Shown here one piece after another: positions 9,408 to 18,444 of a DNA stretch of 64,000 nucleotides; the first letter of the stretch is position 1; each line of letters begins with the position of its first letter. The notes under the pieces are model-generated. The model was not told where the DNA came from, did no database searches, and worked only from the letters and a program-made list of their open reading frames with translations. Origin of the DNA: Acidimicrobiia bacterium (lineage in GTDB: Bacteria; Actinomycetota; Acidimicrobiia; IMCC26256; PALSA-610); NCBI GenBank assembly GCA_026002935.1, contig BPGH01000003.1, positions 1 to 64,000 of the forward strand, read 5' to 3'. Position numbers and translations under genes: made by a program.

Positions 9408-10547
9408 GTGGCTCCGAGGGCCCGACCGGCCGTCGCGATCGACGTCACGCCCCTCGTCGGCGTCCGCACCGGCATCGGCAACGCCGTCGCCGAGCTGCTG
9501 ACCGCGCTCCGTGACCTGGACGCCGCGCCCGATCTCGTTCCCTACACCCTGAGCCTGCGTGCCCGCGAGCACCGGGCGGACCTGCCCGCCGGCACGCGCT
9601 TCGTCCCGGTGCCGGCGCGCGTCCTGCTCGCGTCGTGGGCCCGCGTCGACGCCCCGTCGATCGACCGCTGGCTGCGGCCCGCCGCGGTGGTGCACGCGAC
9701 CAACTACCTCGCGCCACCGTCGCGCCGGCCGACCCTCGTCAGCGTCTACGACTGCTCGTTCGTCCGTCACCCCGAGCTGTGCACCCCCGAGGTGCGCGCG
9801 CTCGTCCCGATCGTCCGGCGCGCGATCGCGCGCGGTGCGACCGTGCACACGACCTCGCGGTTCGTCGCCGGTGAGATCGAGGAGATCTTCGGTCCGGGCC
9901 TCGAACGGTCCGGGCGGCTCGTCGTCGTCCCGCTCGGGGTGCCGTCGATCGGCACCGAGGCGACGATGCCCGCCGACGTCGCCGCGCGCCTCGACGGCGC
10001 GCCGTACGTGCTGGCGATCGGCACGCTCGAGCCGCGCAAGAACCACGCGCACCTCGTCGGCGCGTTCGGCGCACTCGCCGGGTCACACCCGGACCTGCGC
10101 CTCGTGATCGCCGGGCCCGACGGCCCCGCGCGCCCCGACGTCGACGCCGCGGTCGCGCGCCTGCCGGCCCCGGCCCGCGACCGCGTCGTGCTCGCGGGGG
10201 CGGTGACCGACGCCGGGCGCCGGGCCCTCCTCGACGGCGCCGCCCTGCTCGCGTACCCGTCGATCTACGAGGGCTTCGGCTTCCCGGTGCTCGAGGCGAT
10301 GACCGCGGGCGTCCCCGTCGTGGCCGCCCGGGCCGGCGCGATCCCCGAGGTCGCGGGGGACGCGGCCCTCCTCGTCGAGCCGACCGACGAGGCCCAGCTC
10401 GCCGCCGCGATCGCGCGCGTGCTCGACGAGCCCGACACGCGCGCCGAGCTGATCGCACGCGGCACGGACCGCGTGCGCGCGTTCTCGTGGGAGGACACGG
10501 CGCTCGCGCTCGCGGAGTGCTACCGGCGCCTGGCGGGCGCCTCGTGA
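9408..10547 (+). CDS. GT4-type glycosyltransferase
   Basis: A 379-aa cytoplasmic GT-B enzyme that probably adds a sugar from a nucleotide donor to a lipid-linked glycan. The N-terminal acceptor half begins VAIDVTPLVGVRTGIGNAV. The donor half has TLEPRKNHAHL and the E-x7-E region YEGFGFPVLEAM (around residue 284). GTG 9408 is preceded at 7 bases by TACGAA, a weak match to the local -10 hexamer. It is the first of four genes that overlap or nearly abut. Substrates cannot be read from the sequence. Confidence 0.85.
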   Translation: MAPRARPAVAIDVTPLVGVRTGIGNAVAELLTALRDLDAAPDLVPYTLSLRAREHRADLPAGTRFVPVPARVLLASWARVDAPSIDRWLRPAAVVHATNYLAPPSRRPTLVSVYDCSFVRHPELCTPEVRALVPIVRRAIARGATVHTTSRFVAGEIEEIFGPGLERSGRLVVVPLGVPSIGTEATMPADVAARLDGAPYVLAIGTLEPRKNHAHLVGAFGALAGSHPDLRLVIAGPDGPARPDVDAAVARLPAPARDRVVLAGAVTDAGRRALLDGAALLAYPSIYEGFGFPVLEAMTAGVPVVAARAGAIPEVAGDAALLVEPTDEAQLAAAIARVLDEPDTRAELIARGTDRVRAFSWEDTALALAECYRRLAGAS

Positions 10548-11632
10548 GGGTCGCCGTCCACGCCGGGCAGCTCCTGCAGCCGGTGCCCGGGGGGATCGGG
10601 CGGTACGTCGCCGCGCTGCTCGCCGAGCTGCCCGGCGCCGGGGCCGAGGTCGTCGCCTTCGGGGCCGGGGGCCGGCCGGGGTCCGTGCCCGCGCGCGTGC
10701 CGTGGATCGACCTGGGTCCGCCCCGCGGCACCGCGCGCTACGAGCTGTGGCACCGGCTGCGGCGACCGCGCGTCCGGATCGACGCCGACGTCTTCCACGC
10801 CCCGAGCCTCGCCGTGCCGCCGGTCGTGCCCGCGCCGCTGGTCGTCACGGTCCACGACGTCGCGTTCCTGCGCCTCCCGCACGCGGCGACGCGCCGGGGC
10901 GTCGCGTTCCACACACGCGGGCTCGAGCTCGCGCGCGCCGAGGCCGCGGTCGTGCTGTGCCCGTCGGAGTTCACGCGCACCGAGCTCCTCGCCGAGGGCT
11001 TCGACCCCGACCGTGTGCTGGTCGTGCCCCACGGGGTCGACCCGCCGGGACCCCGTGACCCGGCCGACATCGACCTGACCCTGCAACGGTGCGGCGTCCG
11101 TCCCCCCTACGTGTTGCACGTCGGGACGATCGAGCCGCGCAAGGACGTCCCGACGCTCGTCGCCGCCGTCGAACGGCTGCGGTCGCGGCATCCGGACCTC
11201 ACGCTCGTGCTCGCCGGCCCCCGCGGCTGGGGTTCCGTCACCGGGGTCGACCGGCCGTGCGTGCGGCTCCTCGGCGACCTCCCGTGGCCGGTCGTGGACG
11301 CGCTGTACCGGCGTGCCGCCGCGTGCTGCGTCGCGTCCCGCTACGAGGGGTTCGGCCTGCCCGTCCTCGAGGCGTTCGCCCGGGGGACGCCCGTCGTCGC
11401 CGCGGACAACTCGGCGCTGCGCGAGGTGACCGGCGACGCGGGCGTGCCGTTCCCCACGGGCGACGCCGATGCGCTCGCCGACGCACTGGGCGGTGTCCTC
11501 GACGACGGTGCACGCCGGGCCGAGCTGCGCCGCCGCGGCCTGGCGCGCGCCGCGGCGGCGACCTGGCGGTCGGCCGCCGCGGCGCACCTCCGTGCCTACG
11601 CGCGCGCCGCGGGCCGGGGCCCGGCGGCGTGA
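10544..11632 (+). CDS. GT4-type glycosyltransferase
   Basis: A 362-aa GT-B glycosyltransferase. It begins VRVAVHAGQLLQPVPGGIGR, contains the central TIEPRKDVPTLVAAVERL and the donor-site RYEGFGLPVLEAF (around residue 265). GTG 10544 overlaps the preceding stop as GTGA, so the two are translationally coupled. It resembles both neighbouring GTs and may be a local duplicate with a different acceptor. Donor and acceptor are unknown. Confidence 0.85.
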   Translation: MRVAVHAGQLLQPVPGGIGRYVAALLAELPGAGAEVVAFGAGGRPGSVPARVPWIDLGPPRGTARYELWHRLRRPRVRIDADVFHAPSLAVPPVVPAPLVVTVHDVAFLRLPHAATRRGVAFHTRGLELARAEAAVVLCPSEFTRTELLAEGFDPDRVLVVPHGVDPPGPRDPADIDLTLQRCGVRPPYVLHVGTIEPRKDVPTLVAAVERLRSRHPDLTLVLAGPRGWGSVTGVDRPCVRLLGDLPWPVVDALYRRAAACCVASRYEGFGLPVLEAFARGTPVVAADNSALREVTGDAGVPFPTGDADALADALGGVLDDGARRAELRRRGLARAAAATWRSAAAAHLRAYARAAGRGPAA

Positions 11633-11649
11633 ACCGATGGGCCGGTCCG

Positions 11650-11663
11650 TAGACTCGCCCGGC
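11650..11663 (+). promoter_or_regulatory. Leaderless-type -10 (TAGACT) before the third GT
   Basis: TAGACT at 11650-11655, eight bases before GTG 11664, inside the operon. Confidence 0.5.
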
Positions 11664-12806
11664 GTGCGGGTCGCCCTCGACGTGTCAGCCGTGCCCTCCC
11701 GCCCGGTGGGCGCCGGCGTGTACACCGTCGAGCTGGCACGGCACCTCGCCCGCCGTGGGGACGTCGCGCTCGAGCTGGTCGCGCGCGTCGGCGACGGCGC
11801 CCGCTGGCGGACCATCGCGCCGGGCGTCCCCGTCCACGCCGCGGTCCCCGGCCCGCGCCCCGCGCGGCTCGCGTGGGAGCAGGTCGAGGCGACGCGCCTC
11901 GCGCGCCGGATCCGCGCCGACGTCTGGCACGGACCGCACTACACGATGCCCGTGCGCGCCCCGGTGCCGGCCGTCGTGACGATCCACGACATGACGTTCT
12001 TCGATCACCCGGAGTGGCACGAGCGCGCCAAGGTCCTGTACTTCCGCCAGATGATGCGGGTGAGCGCGCGCCGGGCGGCCGCGCTCGTGTGCGTGAGCCG
12101 GCACACCGCGAACCGGCTCCGGGAGGTGCTCGCGCCCGCCGCGGACGTGTTCGTCGCCCACCACGGCGTCGACCACACCCGGTTCCACCCCGCGTCGCCC
12201 GACGGCGCGGGCGCCGACGAGGACCTCGCGTTGCTCGCCCGGCACGGCGTCACGCCGCCGTACGTCGCGTTCGTCGGCACGCTCGAGCCGCGCAAGGACG
12301 TCCCGACGCTCGTCGCCGCGTTCGCGCGCGTCGCCCGCTCGTACCCCGACCTGCGCCTCGCGCTCGCCGGCGGCGACGGCTGGGGGCTCGCCGAGATCCG
12401 CGACGCGATCGAGCGCAGCCGCGCCGCGACGCGCATCGTGCGGACCGGCTACCTCCCCGACGACGTCGTACCCGCGCTGTACCGCCGCGCCGCGGTGGTC
12501 GCGTACCCCTCGCGGGAGGAGGGCTTCGGCGTCCCCGCGCTCGAGGCCCTCGCCTGCGGCGCCCCGCTCGTGACGACCACCGGGTCCGCCCTGGAGGAGG
12601 TCGTCGGCGGGGCCGCGCTGCTCGTCCCGCCGCACGACGTCGAGGCGCTCGCCCGGGCGCTGCACGAGGTCCTCGACGACCCGGCGCGTGCGGCGGCGCT
12701 GCGTGCCGCCGGACCCGAACGCGCCCGGTCGTTCACGTGGGAGGCGTCGGTGGACACGCACGTCGACGTGTACCGGCGGGTCGCACGGGCCGACCGGGCG
12801 GCATGA
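11664..12806 (+). CDS. GT4-type glycosyltransferase
   Basis: A 380-aa GT-B enzyme with TLEPRKDVPTLVAAFARVAR and the donor motif REEGFGVPALEAL (around residue 280). It starts at GTG 11664, eight bases after a TAGACT hexamer (11650-11655), so it may be transcribed separately from the two preceding GTs. An in-frame ATG at 11637 would instead place that hexamer inside the gene. It closely resembles the GT at 10544-11632 (shared PRKDVPTLVAA). Its stop overlaps the ATG of the next gene. Confidence 0.85.
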   Translation: MRVALDVSAVPSRPVGAGVYTVELARHLARRGDVALELVARVGDGARWRTIAPGVPVHAAVPGPRPARLAWEQVEATRLARRIRADVWHGPHYTMPVRAPVPAVVTIHDMTFFDHPEWHERAKVLYFRQMMRVSARRAAALVCVSRHTANRLREVLAPAADVFVAHHGVDHTRFHPASPDGAGADEDLALLARHGVTPPYVAFVGTLEPRKDVPTLVAAFARVARSYPDLRLALAGGDGWGLAEIRDAIERSRAATRIVRTGYLPDDVVPALYRRAAVVAYPSREEGFGVPALEALACGAPLVTTTGSALEEVVGGAALLVPPHDVEALARALHEVLDDPARAAALRAAGPERARSFTWEASVDTHVDVYRRVARADRAA

Positions 12807-13693
12807 GGGCGCTCGTCACCGGCGCCGGCGGCTTCGTCGGCCGGCACCTGTGCGCGCACCTCCGGTCGTGCGGCGACGAGGTCGTCGCGTGCGACCGCGG
12901 GCACCACTGGTTCGACGTCACCGACCGGGAGGCCACGCACGCGGTCATCGCCGAACACCGACCGGAGGTCGTCTACCACCTCGCGGCGCTCACCCACGTG
13001 GGCGAGTCGTGGTCCGACCCCGTCCGCTTCGTGCGCGTGAACGTGGAGGGCAGCGTGAACGTGCTCGACGCGTGCCGGGCCGCCGGCGTCGCCCGCGTCC
13101 TCGTCGTCGGCAGCGCCGAGGAGTACGGCCTCGTCCGGCCGGAGGACCTGCCGCTGCGGGAGGACGCGCCGCTGCGGCCGTCGACGCCGTACGGCGCGAG
13201 CAAGGCCGCGGCATCCCAGTTCGCGTTGCAGGCCCACCTCGGCGGCGGGATCGAGACCGTGCGCGTGCGCCCGTTCAACCACACGGGTCCCGGCCAGTCG
13301 GACCGCTTCGTCGTCCCCGCGCTCGCCCGGCGGATGCTCGACGCGGCGCGGGCGGGGCAGGCGACGGTGCGCGTCGGTGCGCTCGACCCCGTGCGCGACG
13401 TCTCCGACGTGCGCGACGTCGTGCGGGCCTACCGGCTCCTCGCGCGCCACGGTGCGCCGGGCGAGGTGTACAACGTCTGCTCGGGGCGCGGGGTGTCGAT
13501 CGCGCAGGTGGCGGAGCTGCTCCTGTCGCTGGTGGGCGCGCCGTTGCGGCTCGAGACCGACGCCGCGCTCGTGCGCCCGACGGAGGTGCCGCGGCTCGTC
13601 GGCGACCCCGCGAAGCTGGTCGCGGCCACGGGCTGGCGCCCGGAGTTCACGCTGGAGCAGACGCTGCGGGACGTGCTCGCCGCCGCCACCTGA
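12803..13693 (+). CDS. NAD-dependent sugar epimerase/reductase, Rmd-like
   Basis: A 296-aa extended SDR. It starts MRALVTGAGGFVGRHL (GxxGxxG), has the catalytic Ser in VVGSAEEYG, and Tyr/Lys in YGASKAAAS. The stretch RPFNHTGPGQ is typical of GDP-4-dehydro-6-deoxy-D-mannose reductases and related GDP-mannose 4,6-dehydratase family members, so it may make a deoxy-sugar nucleotide for the adjacent GTs. The ATG at 12803 overlaps the preceding stop (ATGA). The precise substrate is an inference; a plain UDP-sugar epimerase is the alternative. Confidence 0.82.
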   Translation: MRALVTGAGGFVGRHLCAHLRSCGDEVVACDRGHHWFDVTDREATHAVIAEHRPEVVYHLAALTHVGESWSDPVRFVRVNVEGSVNVLDACRAAGVARVLVVGSAEEYGLVRPEDLPLREDAPLRPSTPYGASKAAASQFALQAHLGGGIETVRVRPFNHTGPGQSDRFVVPALARRMLDAARAGQATVRVGALDPVRDVSDVRDVVRAYRLLARHGAPGEVYNVCSGRGVSIAQVAELLLSLVGAPLRLETDAALVRPTEVPRLVGDPAKLVAATGWRPEFTLEQTLRDVLAAAT

Positions 13694-13697
13694 CGGG

Positions 13698-13715
13698 CCG
13701 GCCGCACCCGGCCGG
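13698..13715. terminator. Convergent hairpin after the GT/epimerase operon
   Basis: CCGGCC, a six-base loop, then GGCCGG, located just after the + strand stop and before the end of the opposing hydrolase gene. There is no T-tract, so it is a weak candidate. Confidence 0.35.
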
Positions 13716-13732
13716 GGGGCGGCGGGGCCGGG

Positions 13733-14476
13733 TCAGGGCTCCTGGCGGTCGAGCCACCCCAGCAGGGCCGCGAGCGCGCGGGGGTCGTGGCGCAGGCGGT
13801 GCGCCCCGTTGGGCACGAGGCGGAGCTCGACGCAGTCCCCGGCGGCCTGCGCGAGGCGGTGCGCGTCGTCCACGGGCACGACCTCGTCCGCCGTGCCGTG
13901 CACGAGGAGCCACGGGCGCGGCGGGATGCGGCGCGCGGCCTCCACCACGTCGAGGTTCGCGATCGCCCGGATCCACGCCGCCGGGCTCGGCGGGAAGCCC
14001 GCGGTGCGCAGCACGCCGGTGCGGCGCGCGTACTCGAGGAACCAGTCGGGGTCGCGCACCCAGGTGCGCAGGGACGCGGGCGCGGCGAAGGTGGCGATGC
14101 CCCGGACCCGCTCGTCGTGCGCCGCGCTGACGATCGCGAGCGTGCCGCCGAGCCGGAACCCGGCGATGCGCACACCGACCACGTCGGTGCGGGCGTCGAG
14201 CGCGTCGATCGCCGCGCGGACGTCGGCGAGCCAGCCCTCGATCGAGAAGTCGCCCTCGGAGGTGCCGGTGCCCCGGAAGGTGAACGTGAGCGCGGCCCAG
14301 CCGGCCTCGTGCGCGATCCGGTCCACGAGGCTGGCGTAGGTGTTGCCGACGGTCGCGGCGCCGCCCGGGCCGCGCGGGAAGCCGGGCAGCACGAGCAGCC
14401 CCGGCACCCGGTTGACGCCCGGGGGGCGCGCGAAGTGCGCGCCGAGCCGCAGCCCCTCGCTGACGATCTCCTCCAT
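13733..14476 (-). CDS. Alpha/beta hydrolase with Arg in place of the nucleophilic Ser
   Basis: A 247-aa alpha/beta-hydrolase fold protein. The oxyanion region is LLVLPGFPRGPGG, and the late acid/base region is LLVHGTADEVVPVDDAHRLA with a C-terminal NGAHRLR histidine. At the nucleophile elbow the sequence is AGFRLGG, so the expected Ser of GxSxG is an Arg (codon CGG). Some exosortase-associated hydrolase families also show GxRLG here, so this may be family-typical and not a mutation. The gene diverges from the DUF1802 gene with only 20 bases between starts, so their promoters overlap. Confidence 0.78.
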   Translation of the reverse strand: MEEIVSEGLRLGAHFARPPGVNRVPGLLVLPGFPRGPGGAATVGNTYASLVDRIAHEAGWAALTFTFRGTGTSEGDFSIEGWLADVRAAIDALDARTDVVGVRIAGFRLGGTLAIVSAAHDERVRGIATFAAPASLRTWVRDPDWFLEYARRTGVLRTAGFPPSPAAWIRAIANLDVVEAARRIPPRPWLLVHGTADEVVPVDDAHRLAQAAGDCVELRLVPNGAHRLRHDPRALAALLGWLDRQEP

Positions 14477-14483
14477 CGCCTCG

Positions 14484-14496
14484 TATCCTGACCGGC
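14484..14496 (+). promoter_or_regulatory. Leaderless-type -10 (TATCCT) for the DUF1802 gene
   Basis: TATCCT at 14484-14489, seven bases before GTG 14497, within the 20-base gap shared with the divergent hydrolase. Confidence 0.55.
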
Positions 14497-15102
14497 GTGA
14501 CCGGCACCCCGCAGATCGTGACCGCACCCGCGCTGAAGGAGTGGGCCGTGGTCGTGCACGCGCTGCTCGCCGGCGAGCAGGTCGTCGACGTGCGCAAGGG
14601 CGGGTTGCGCGAGGAGGGGCGGCACTTCGGGCTCCCCGCCCGCCGGTTCTGGCTGTACCCGACGGCCGAGCACCAGCGGGCGGAGCTGCTGAAGCCCGCG
14701 TACCGGCACTGGGTCGACCTCGCCGCCGCGTCGCCCGCGGGCGAGCCGGTCACGGTGCCCGGTTGGGCGGAGGTGACCGACGTCGCGACGGTCACCGAGC
14801 CGGAGCACCTCGCCGCGCTCGACGGCAAGGAGATCTGGACGCTCGACTACGCCGCGTCGCGCCTGCGTTGGAAGCGCCGCGACCCGCTGTGGGTCCTCGT
14901 CCTGCGCGCGTACCGTCTCGACACGCCCCTCACGGTCGAGTGGGATCCCTCCTACGGCGGCTGCACCTCGTGGGTGACGCTCGCGGGCCTGCCCGCCGAC
15001 CCGGGCACGCGGGCGTCGCAGCCGGCGCTGAGCGACGTCGCGTTCGAGGGCCGGCGCAAGGGCGTGCGCGACGCGCTGCCCCCCGAGTGCTGGGAGTCGT
15101 GA
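14497..15102 (+). CDS. DUF1802 family protein
   Basis: A 201-aa soluble protein. The start ALKEWAVVVHALLAGEQVVDVRKGG is characteristic of the DUF1802 family, whose function is unknown. Further conserved-looking stretches are GRHFGLPARRFWLYPT, and the central EIWTLDYAASRLRWKRRDP. GTG 14497 lies seven bases after TATCCT (14484-14489), which supports a leaderless start. No membrane segment or catalytic motif is obvious. Confidence 0.75.
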   Translation: MTGTPQIVTAPALKEWAVVVHALLAGEQVVDVRKGGLREEGRHFGLPARRFWLYPTAEHQRAELLKPAYRHWVDLAAASPAGEPVTVPGWAEVTDVATVTEPEHLAALDGKEIWTLDYAASRLRWKRRDPLWVLVLRAYRLDTPLTVEWDPSYGGCTSWVTLAGLPADPGTRASQPALSDVAFEGRRKGVRDALPPECWES

Positions 15103-15113
15103 GGGGCGGCCGC

Positions 15114-15958
15114 CTACAGGCCGAGCAGCCTCCGCGCGTTGGCGAGCAGCACCTTCTCGGTCACGTCGTCGGGCACGTCGAGCGTCGCCCAGGCGTCGAG
15201 CCACTGGGCGTGCGTGAGGAACGGGTAGTCGGTCCCGAAGAGCACCCGGTCCTGCAGCGGCCCGCGGATGTTGCGCACGAGGTCGGGGGAGAACCGCCGC
15301 GGCGACCATCCCGACAGGTCGATCCACGTGTTCGGCTTGTGGAGCGCCACCGCGAGTTGCTCGTCCTGCCAGGGCCACGCCGGGTGCGCCATCACGATCT
15401 GGAGGTCGGGGAACCGGGCGGCGACCGCGTCGAGCAGCATCGGGTTGGACTGGTGCAGCGTGATCCCCCCGCCGCCCGGCAGCCCCGCGCCGAGGCCGGT
15501 CGTGCCGGTGTGCACGAGCACCGGGACGCCGAGGTCGCGTGCCGCCTCCCACAGGGGCGCGACCGCGGGGTCGTCGGGCCGGAAGCCCTGGGCGCTCGGG
15601 TGCAGCTTCAGGCCGCGCAGGCCGAGCATCCGGACCGCCCGCTCGAGCTCGGTGACGGCCGCTTCGCCCTTCAGGGGGTCGACCGACGCGAACCCGACGA
15701 ACGCGTCGGGTGGTCGCGCACGCACTGCGCGACGAAGTCGTTCGTGACGGGGGGCAGCCCGGTGTTGGTCTGCGCGTCCCAGGCGAGCAGCACGCCGAGC
15801 ACGTCGGCGCGCCGGAACACGTCGGCCATCTCGTCGACCCGGTGGCGCGGCAGCCTCGTGCGGAAGTACGCCTCGCACGCCGGGCCGAAGTGGCCCATCG
15901 CGCCGTCCACGTACTCGGGCGTGGACGGGTGGACGTGGACGTCGATCGCGCGCGGCAC
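15114..15958 (-). CDS. Amidohydrolase_2-type metal-dependent hydrolase, one frame error
   Basis: A TIM-barrel hydrolase or decarboxylase of about 281 aa, in the family of 4-oxalomesaconate hydratase/ACMS decarboxylase-like enzymes. Metal-site candidates are the N-terminal DVHVHP, LKLHPS, LVHTGT, MAHPAWPW and the late Asp in FGTDYPF. A missing C near 15711 (CAC CC-GAC GCG) breaks the frame between ..VRDHP and DAFVGFASVD. The two halves otherwise join exactly. It starts 10 bases after the stop of the small gene 15968-16210 and is probably co-transcribed. The substrate is unknown. Confidence 0.82.
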
Positions 15959-15967
15959 GGCGCCGCG

Positions 15968-16210
15968 TCAGGCCTCGTCGTCGGGTTCGGCGGCGGCGAG
16001 GGCGCGCCGGATCGACCGGTGCGGCCGGTAGCCGCGGTTGCGGGCCTCGGCGAGCGTGTCGGGCCCGAAGGCCAGGAAGGACTCGGCGGCGACGAGGTCG
16101 GCGACCGCGGCCGCGACCTCGGGGTCGTCGAGGAGCTCCAGGTCGTACACGACGAGCGTCCGCTTGTCGCCGACGTAGCGCTGGTGCTCGAGCTGGGGCG
16201 GGCGCGCCAC
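15968..16210 (-). CDS. Small 80-aa protein of unknown function
   Basis: A GTG-started 80-aa soluble protein, beginning VARPPQLEHQRYVGDKRTLV, rich in Ala, Asp and Arg, with a basic stretch (RNRGYRPHRSIRR) near the C-terminus. A TACATT hexamer eight bases before the GTG supports transcription from exactly this start. It precedes the amidohydrolase in a two-gene unit. The family is not recognised. Confidence 0.65.
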   Translation of the reverse strand: MARPPQLEHQRYVGDKRTLVVYDLELLDDPEVAAAVADLVAAESFLAFGPDTLAEARNRGYRPHRSIRRALAAAEPDDEA

Positions 16211-16224
16211 GGGCCCGGAATGTA
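16211..16224 (-). promoter_or_regulatory. Leaderless-type -10 (TACATT) for the 80-aa gene
   Basis: TACATT at 16224-16219 is followed after eight bases by the GTG start at 16210. Confidence 0.55.
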
Positions 16225-16287
16225 GTCAGCGGGCCGCGGTACGGGCAGCCCGGGGCCGTGCTCCACCCGCGGGCGCCGCCGGGGGGC

Positions 16288-16333
16288 TACCGTCGGCCCC
16301 CGTCCTTGCACGGATACTCGACCGGGGGAGCAC
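16288..16333 (+). promoter_or_regulatory. -10 (TACCGT) and Shine-Dalgarno for livK
   Basis: TACCGT lies at 16288-16293, about 40 bases before the ATG. GGGGGAG at about 16322-16328 is a good ribosome-binding site. Unlike many units here, this gene has a normal 5' leader. Confidence 0.5.
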
Positions 16334-17641
16334 ATGAGACGGAACCGATGGCTGCACCTGCTGGCAGCCCTGACCGCGTTCGCCCTCGTCGCGGCCGCCT
16401 GCGGTGACGACGAGGACGACGGCGCGGCCGAGGGCGAGGAGACGACCACCACCGAGGGCGAGGCGGCGGGCGACCGCGGCAACGTCGACGGCACCCTCGT
16501 GCTCGGCGCCCTCCTCCCGCAGTCGGGCGACCTGTCCGCCATCTACGGCGCGCTGAGCACGCCGATCGACCTCGCGATCGACGAGATCAACGCGGCCGGC
16601 GGCGTCAACGGGCAGCCCGTCGAGCGGCGGGACGGCGACGACGGGACGAACCCCGACGTCGCGACGGGGTCGCTCGACACGCTGCTGGAGTCCGACAAGG
16701 TCGACGCGATCGTCGGGCCGGCGTCGTCGGGGACGATGCTCGGCATCATCGACAAGGTCCGCGACGCGGGCGTCGTCACGTGTTCGGGCTCGAACACGTC
16801 GGCCGAGCTGACCGACGCGGACGACGGCGGCTTCTACTTCCGCACCGCGCCGCCCGACAAGTTCCAGGGCCCGGCGCTCGCGCAACTCGTGCTGTCCGAC
16901 AACCGGACGAAGCCCGCGATCCTGACCCGCAACGACTCCTACGGCACCGGGTTCGGTGAGGCGCTCGAGCAGGCGCTCACCGACGCCGGGGCCGACGTCG
17001 TGGCCAACAACGCCTACGACCCCGCCGCGGCCGACTTCCAGGCCGACGTGGCGGCCGTGGTGGCGGAGGCGCCCGACTCGGTGATCGTCATCGGGTTCAA
17101 CGACGACGGCTCCAAGATCATCAGCGAGATGATCGCCCAGGGCGTCGGGCCGGCCGACATCCCGATCTACACGGCCGACGGGATGCAGAGCTCGAGCTTC
17201 GGCGAGTCGGTCGACGCGGCGAACCCGGGCGTGGTCGCGGGGATCAAGGGGACCGCGCCCGCCGCGGCGCCCGCCGGCGTGACGCACCCGTTCACCGAGA
17301 AGTACGCCGAGACCGGTGAGGACACCATCTTCTCGTCGTACTACTACGACTGCACGCTGCTGATCGCCCTCGCCGCGCAGGCGGCCGGCTCCGACGACTC
17401 GGCGGCGATCAGGGACCAGATCCTCGAGGTCAGCCAGGGCGGCGAGAAGTGCCAGACGTACGCCGACTGCCTCGCGCTCCTCGAGGACGGCCAGGACATC
17501 GACTACGACGGTGCGTCCGGCGACGTCGACCTGTCGGACGTGGGTGAGCCGACGAGCGGCGTGTACGACGTCTGGGAGTACAAGGCCGACGGCACCTACG
17601 CCAACATCGAGGGGGTGGAGCAGATCCGCATCGAGGAGTGA
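16334..17641 (+). CDS. livK: Branched-chain amino-acid type ABC transporter substrate-binding lipoprotein
   Basis: A 435-aa periplasmic-binding-protein type I (peripheral_BP_6) lipoprotein. The signal peptide ends in the lipobox LVAAAC (C23) and is followed by an acidic/Thr linker. The binding domain starts LVLGALLPQSGDLS, with IVGPASSGTM and the hinge DSVIVIGFNDDGS. It would capture amino acids or related ligands for the LivFGHM transporter encoded on the opposite strand immediately downstream. Placement of the binding protein convergent to the transporter genes is unusual but functionally consistent. Confidence 0.9.
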   Translation: MRRNRWLHLLAALTAFALVAAACGDDEDDGAAEGEETTTTEGEAAGDRGNVDGTLVLGALLPQSGDLSAIYGALSTPIDLAIDEINAAGGVNGQPVERRDGDDGTNPDVATGSLDTLLESDKVDAIVGPASSGTMLGIIDKVRDAGVVTCSGSNTSAELTDADDGGFYFRTAPPDKFQGPALAQLVLSDNRTKPAILTRNDSYGTGFGEALEQALTDAGADVVANNAYDPAAADFQADVAAVVAEAPDSVIVIGFNDDGSKIISEMIAQGVGPADIPIYTADGMQSSSFGESVDAANPGVVAGIKGTAPAAAPAGVTHPFTEKYAETGEDTIFSSYYYDCTLLIALAAQAAGSDDSAAIRDQILEVSQGGEKCQTYADCLALLEDGQDIDYDGASGDVDLSDVGEPTSGVYDVWEYKADGTYANIEGVEQIRIEE

Positions 17642-17662
17642 CCACCCGCTCCCGGGCACGAC

Positions 17663-17692
17663 GACGGGCCCCGGCCGCGGCCGGGGCCCGTC
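17663..17692. terminator. Perfect 15-bp palindromic hairpin between livK and livF
   Basis: A 30-base perfect inverted repeat (GACGGGCCCCGGCCG and its complement) sits between the convergent ends of livK (+) and livF (-). It can terminate transcription from both sides. No T-tract is present, as is common in high-GC actinobacteria. Confidence 0.7.
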
Positions 17693-17722
17693 CGCGTCCG
17701 GGCCCGGTCCCTCCGGTCGGCG

Positions 17723-18444
17723 TCAGTCGGCCGAGGCGAGCGAGCCGAGGTAGAGCTCGACGACCTTCGGGTCGGCGAGCAGCGCCTCGCCCGTGCCCGT
17801 GTAGGCGTCGCGTCCCTGGTCGAGCACGTACCCCCGGTGTGCGATCTCGAGGCAGCGGCGCGCGTTCTGCTCGACCATCAGCACCGACACGCCGGTCTCG
17901 TTGATCCGGGCGATGCGTTCGAACACGTCGTCCTGCATCATCGGCGACAGGCCGGCCGACGGCTCGTCGAGGAGCAGCACCGACGGCTCCGTCATCAACG
18001 CCCTCGCCATCGCGAGCATCTGCCGTTCACCGCCCGACAGCGAGCCGGCGCGTTGGTGCCGCCGCTCCGCGAGCCGCGGCATGATCTGCTCGATCTCGTC
18101 CGCCGGGCGCGGAACTGCTTCGGCCGCAGGTACGACCCCATCCGGAGGTTGTCCTCGACGGTGAGCGTGGCGAACACGTTCCGCACCTGGGGCACGTAAC
18201 CGACCCCCCGCTCGACGAGCTCGTGCGCGCGCCGGCCGGTGATGTCCTCGCCGCGCAGGAGGACGCGTCCCGACCGGATCGGGACGAGCCCGAACACGGC
18301 CTTCAGCAGCGTCGACTTGCCCGCGCCGTTCGGCCCGATGATGCCGACGAGCTCGCCCTCCTCCACCACCAGGTCGCACCCGTCGAGGATGTCGATGCCC
18401 GGCAGGTAGCCGGCGACGACGGACTCCGCCACGAGCAGGGCCAT
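17723..18444 (-). CDS. livF: ABC transporter ATP-binding protein LivF, one frame error
   Basis: This cytoplasmic ATPase powers branched-chain amino-acid type uptake. Walker A is GPNGAGKST, the signature is LSGGERQM, and Walker B is VLLLDEPSAGLS. The Q-loop region GYVPQVRNVF is typical of LivF. One missing base near 18110 splits it between LRPKQFRA and DEIEQIMPRLAERR. The ATG at 18444 overlaps the stop of livG. The corrected length is about 240 aa, normal for LivF. Confidence 0.88.

Noticed and set aside
13429-16542. Open frame of more than 1,000 codons on the minus strand
   Set aside because: It runs through several genes in other frames, has no family motif over most of its length, and is a high-GC shadow except for the real hydrolase and amidohydrolase parts.
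18100-18120. Programmed frameshift in livF
   Set aside because: No slippery heptamer or pseudoknot is evident; a single missing base explains it and LivF is not a known recoding gene.
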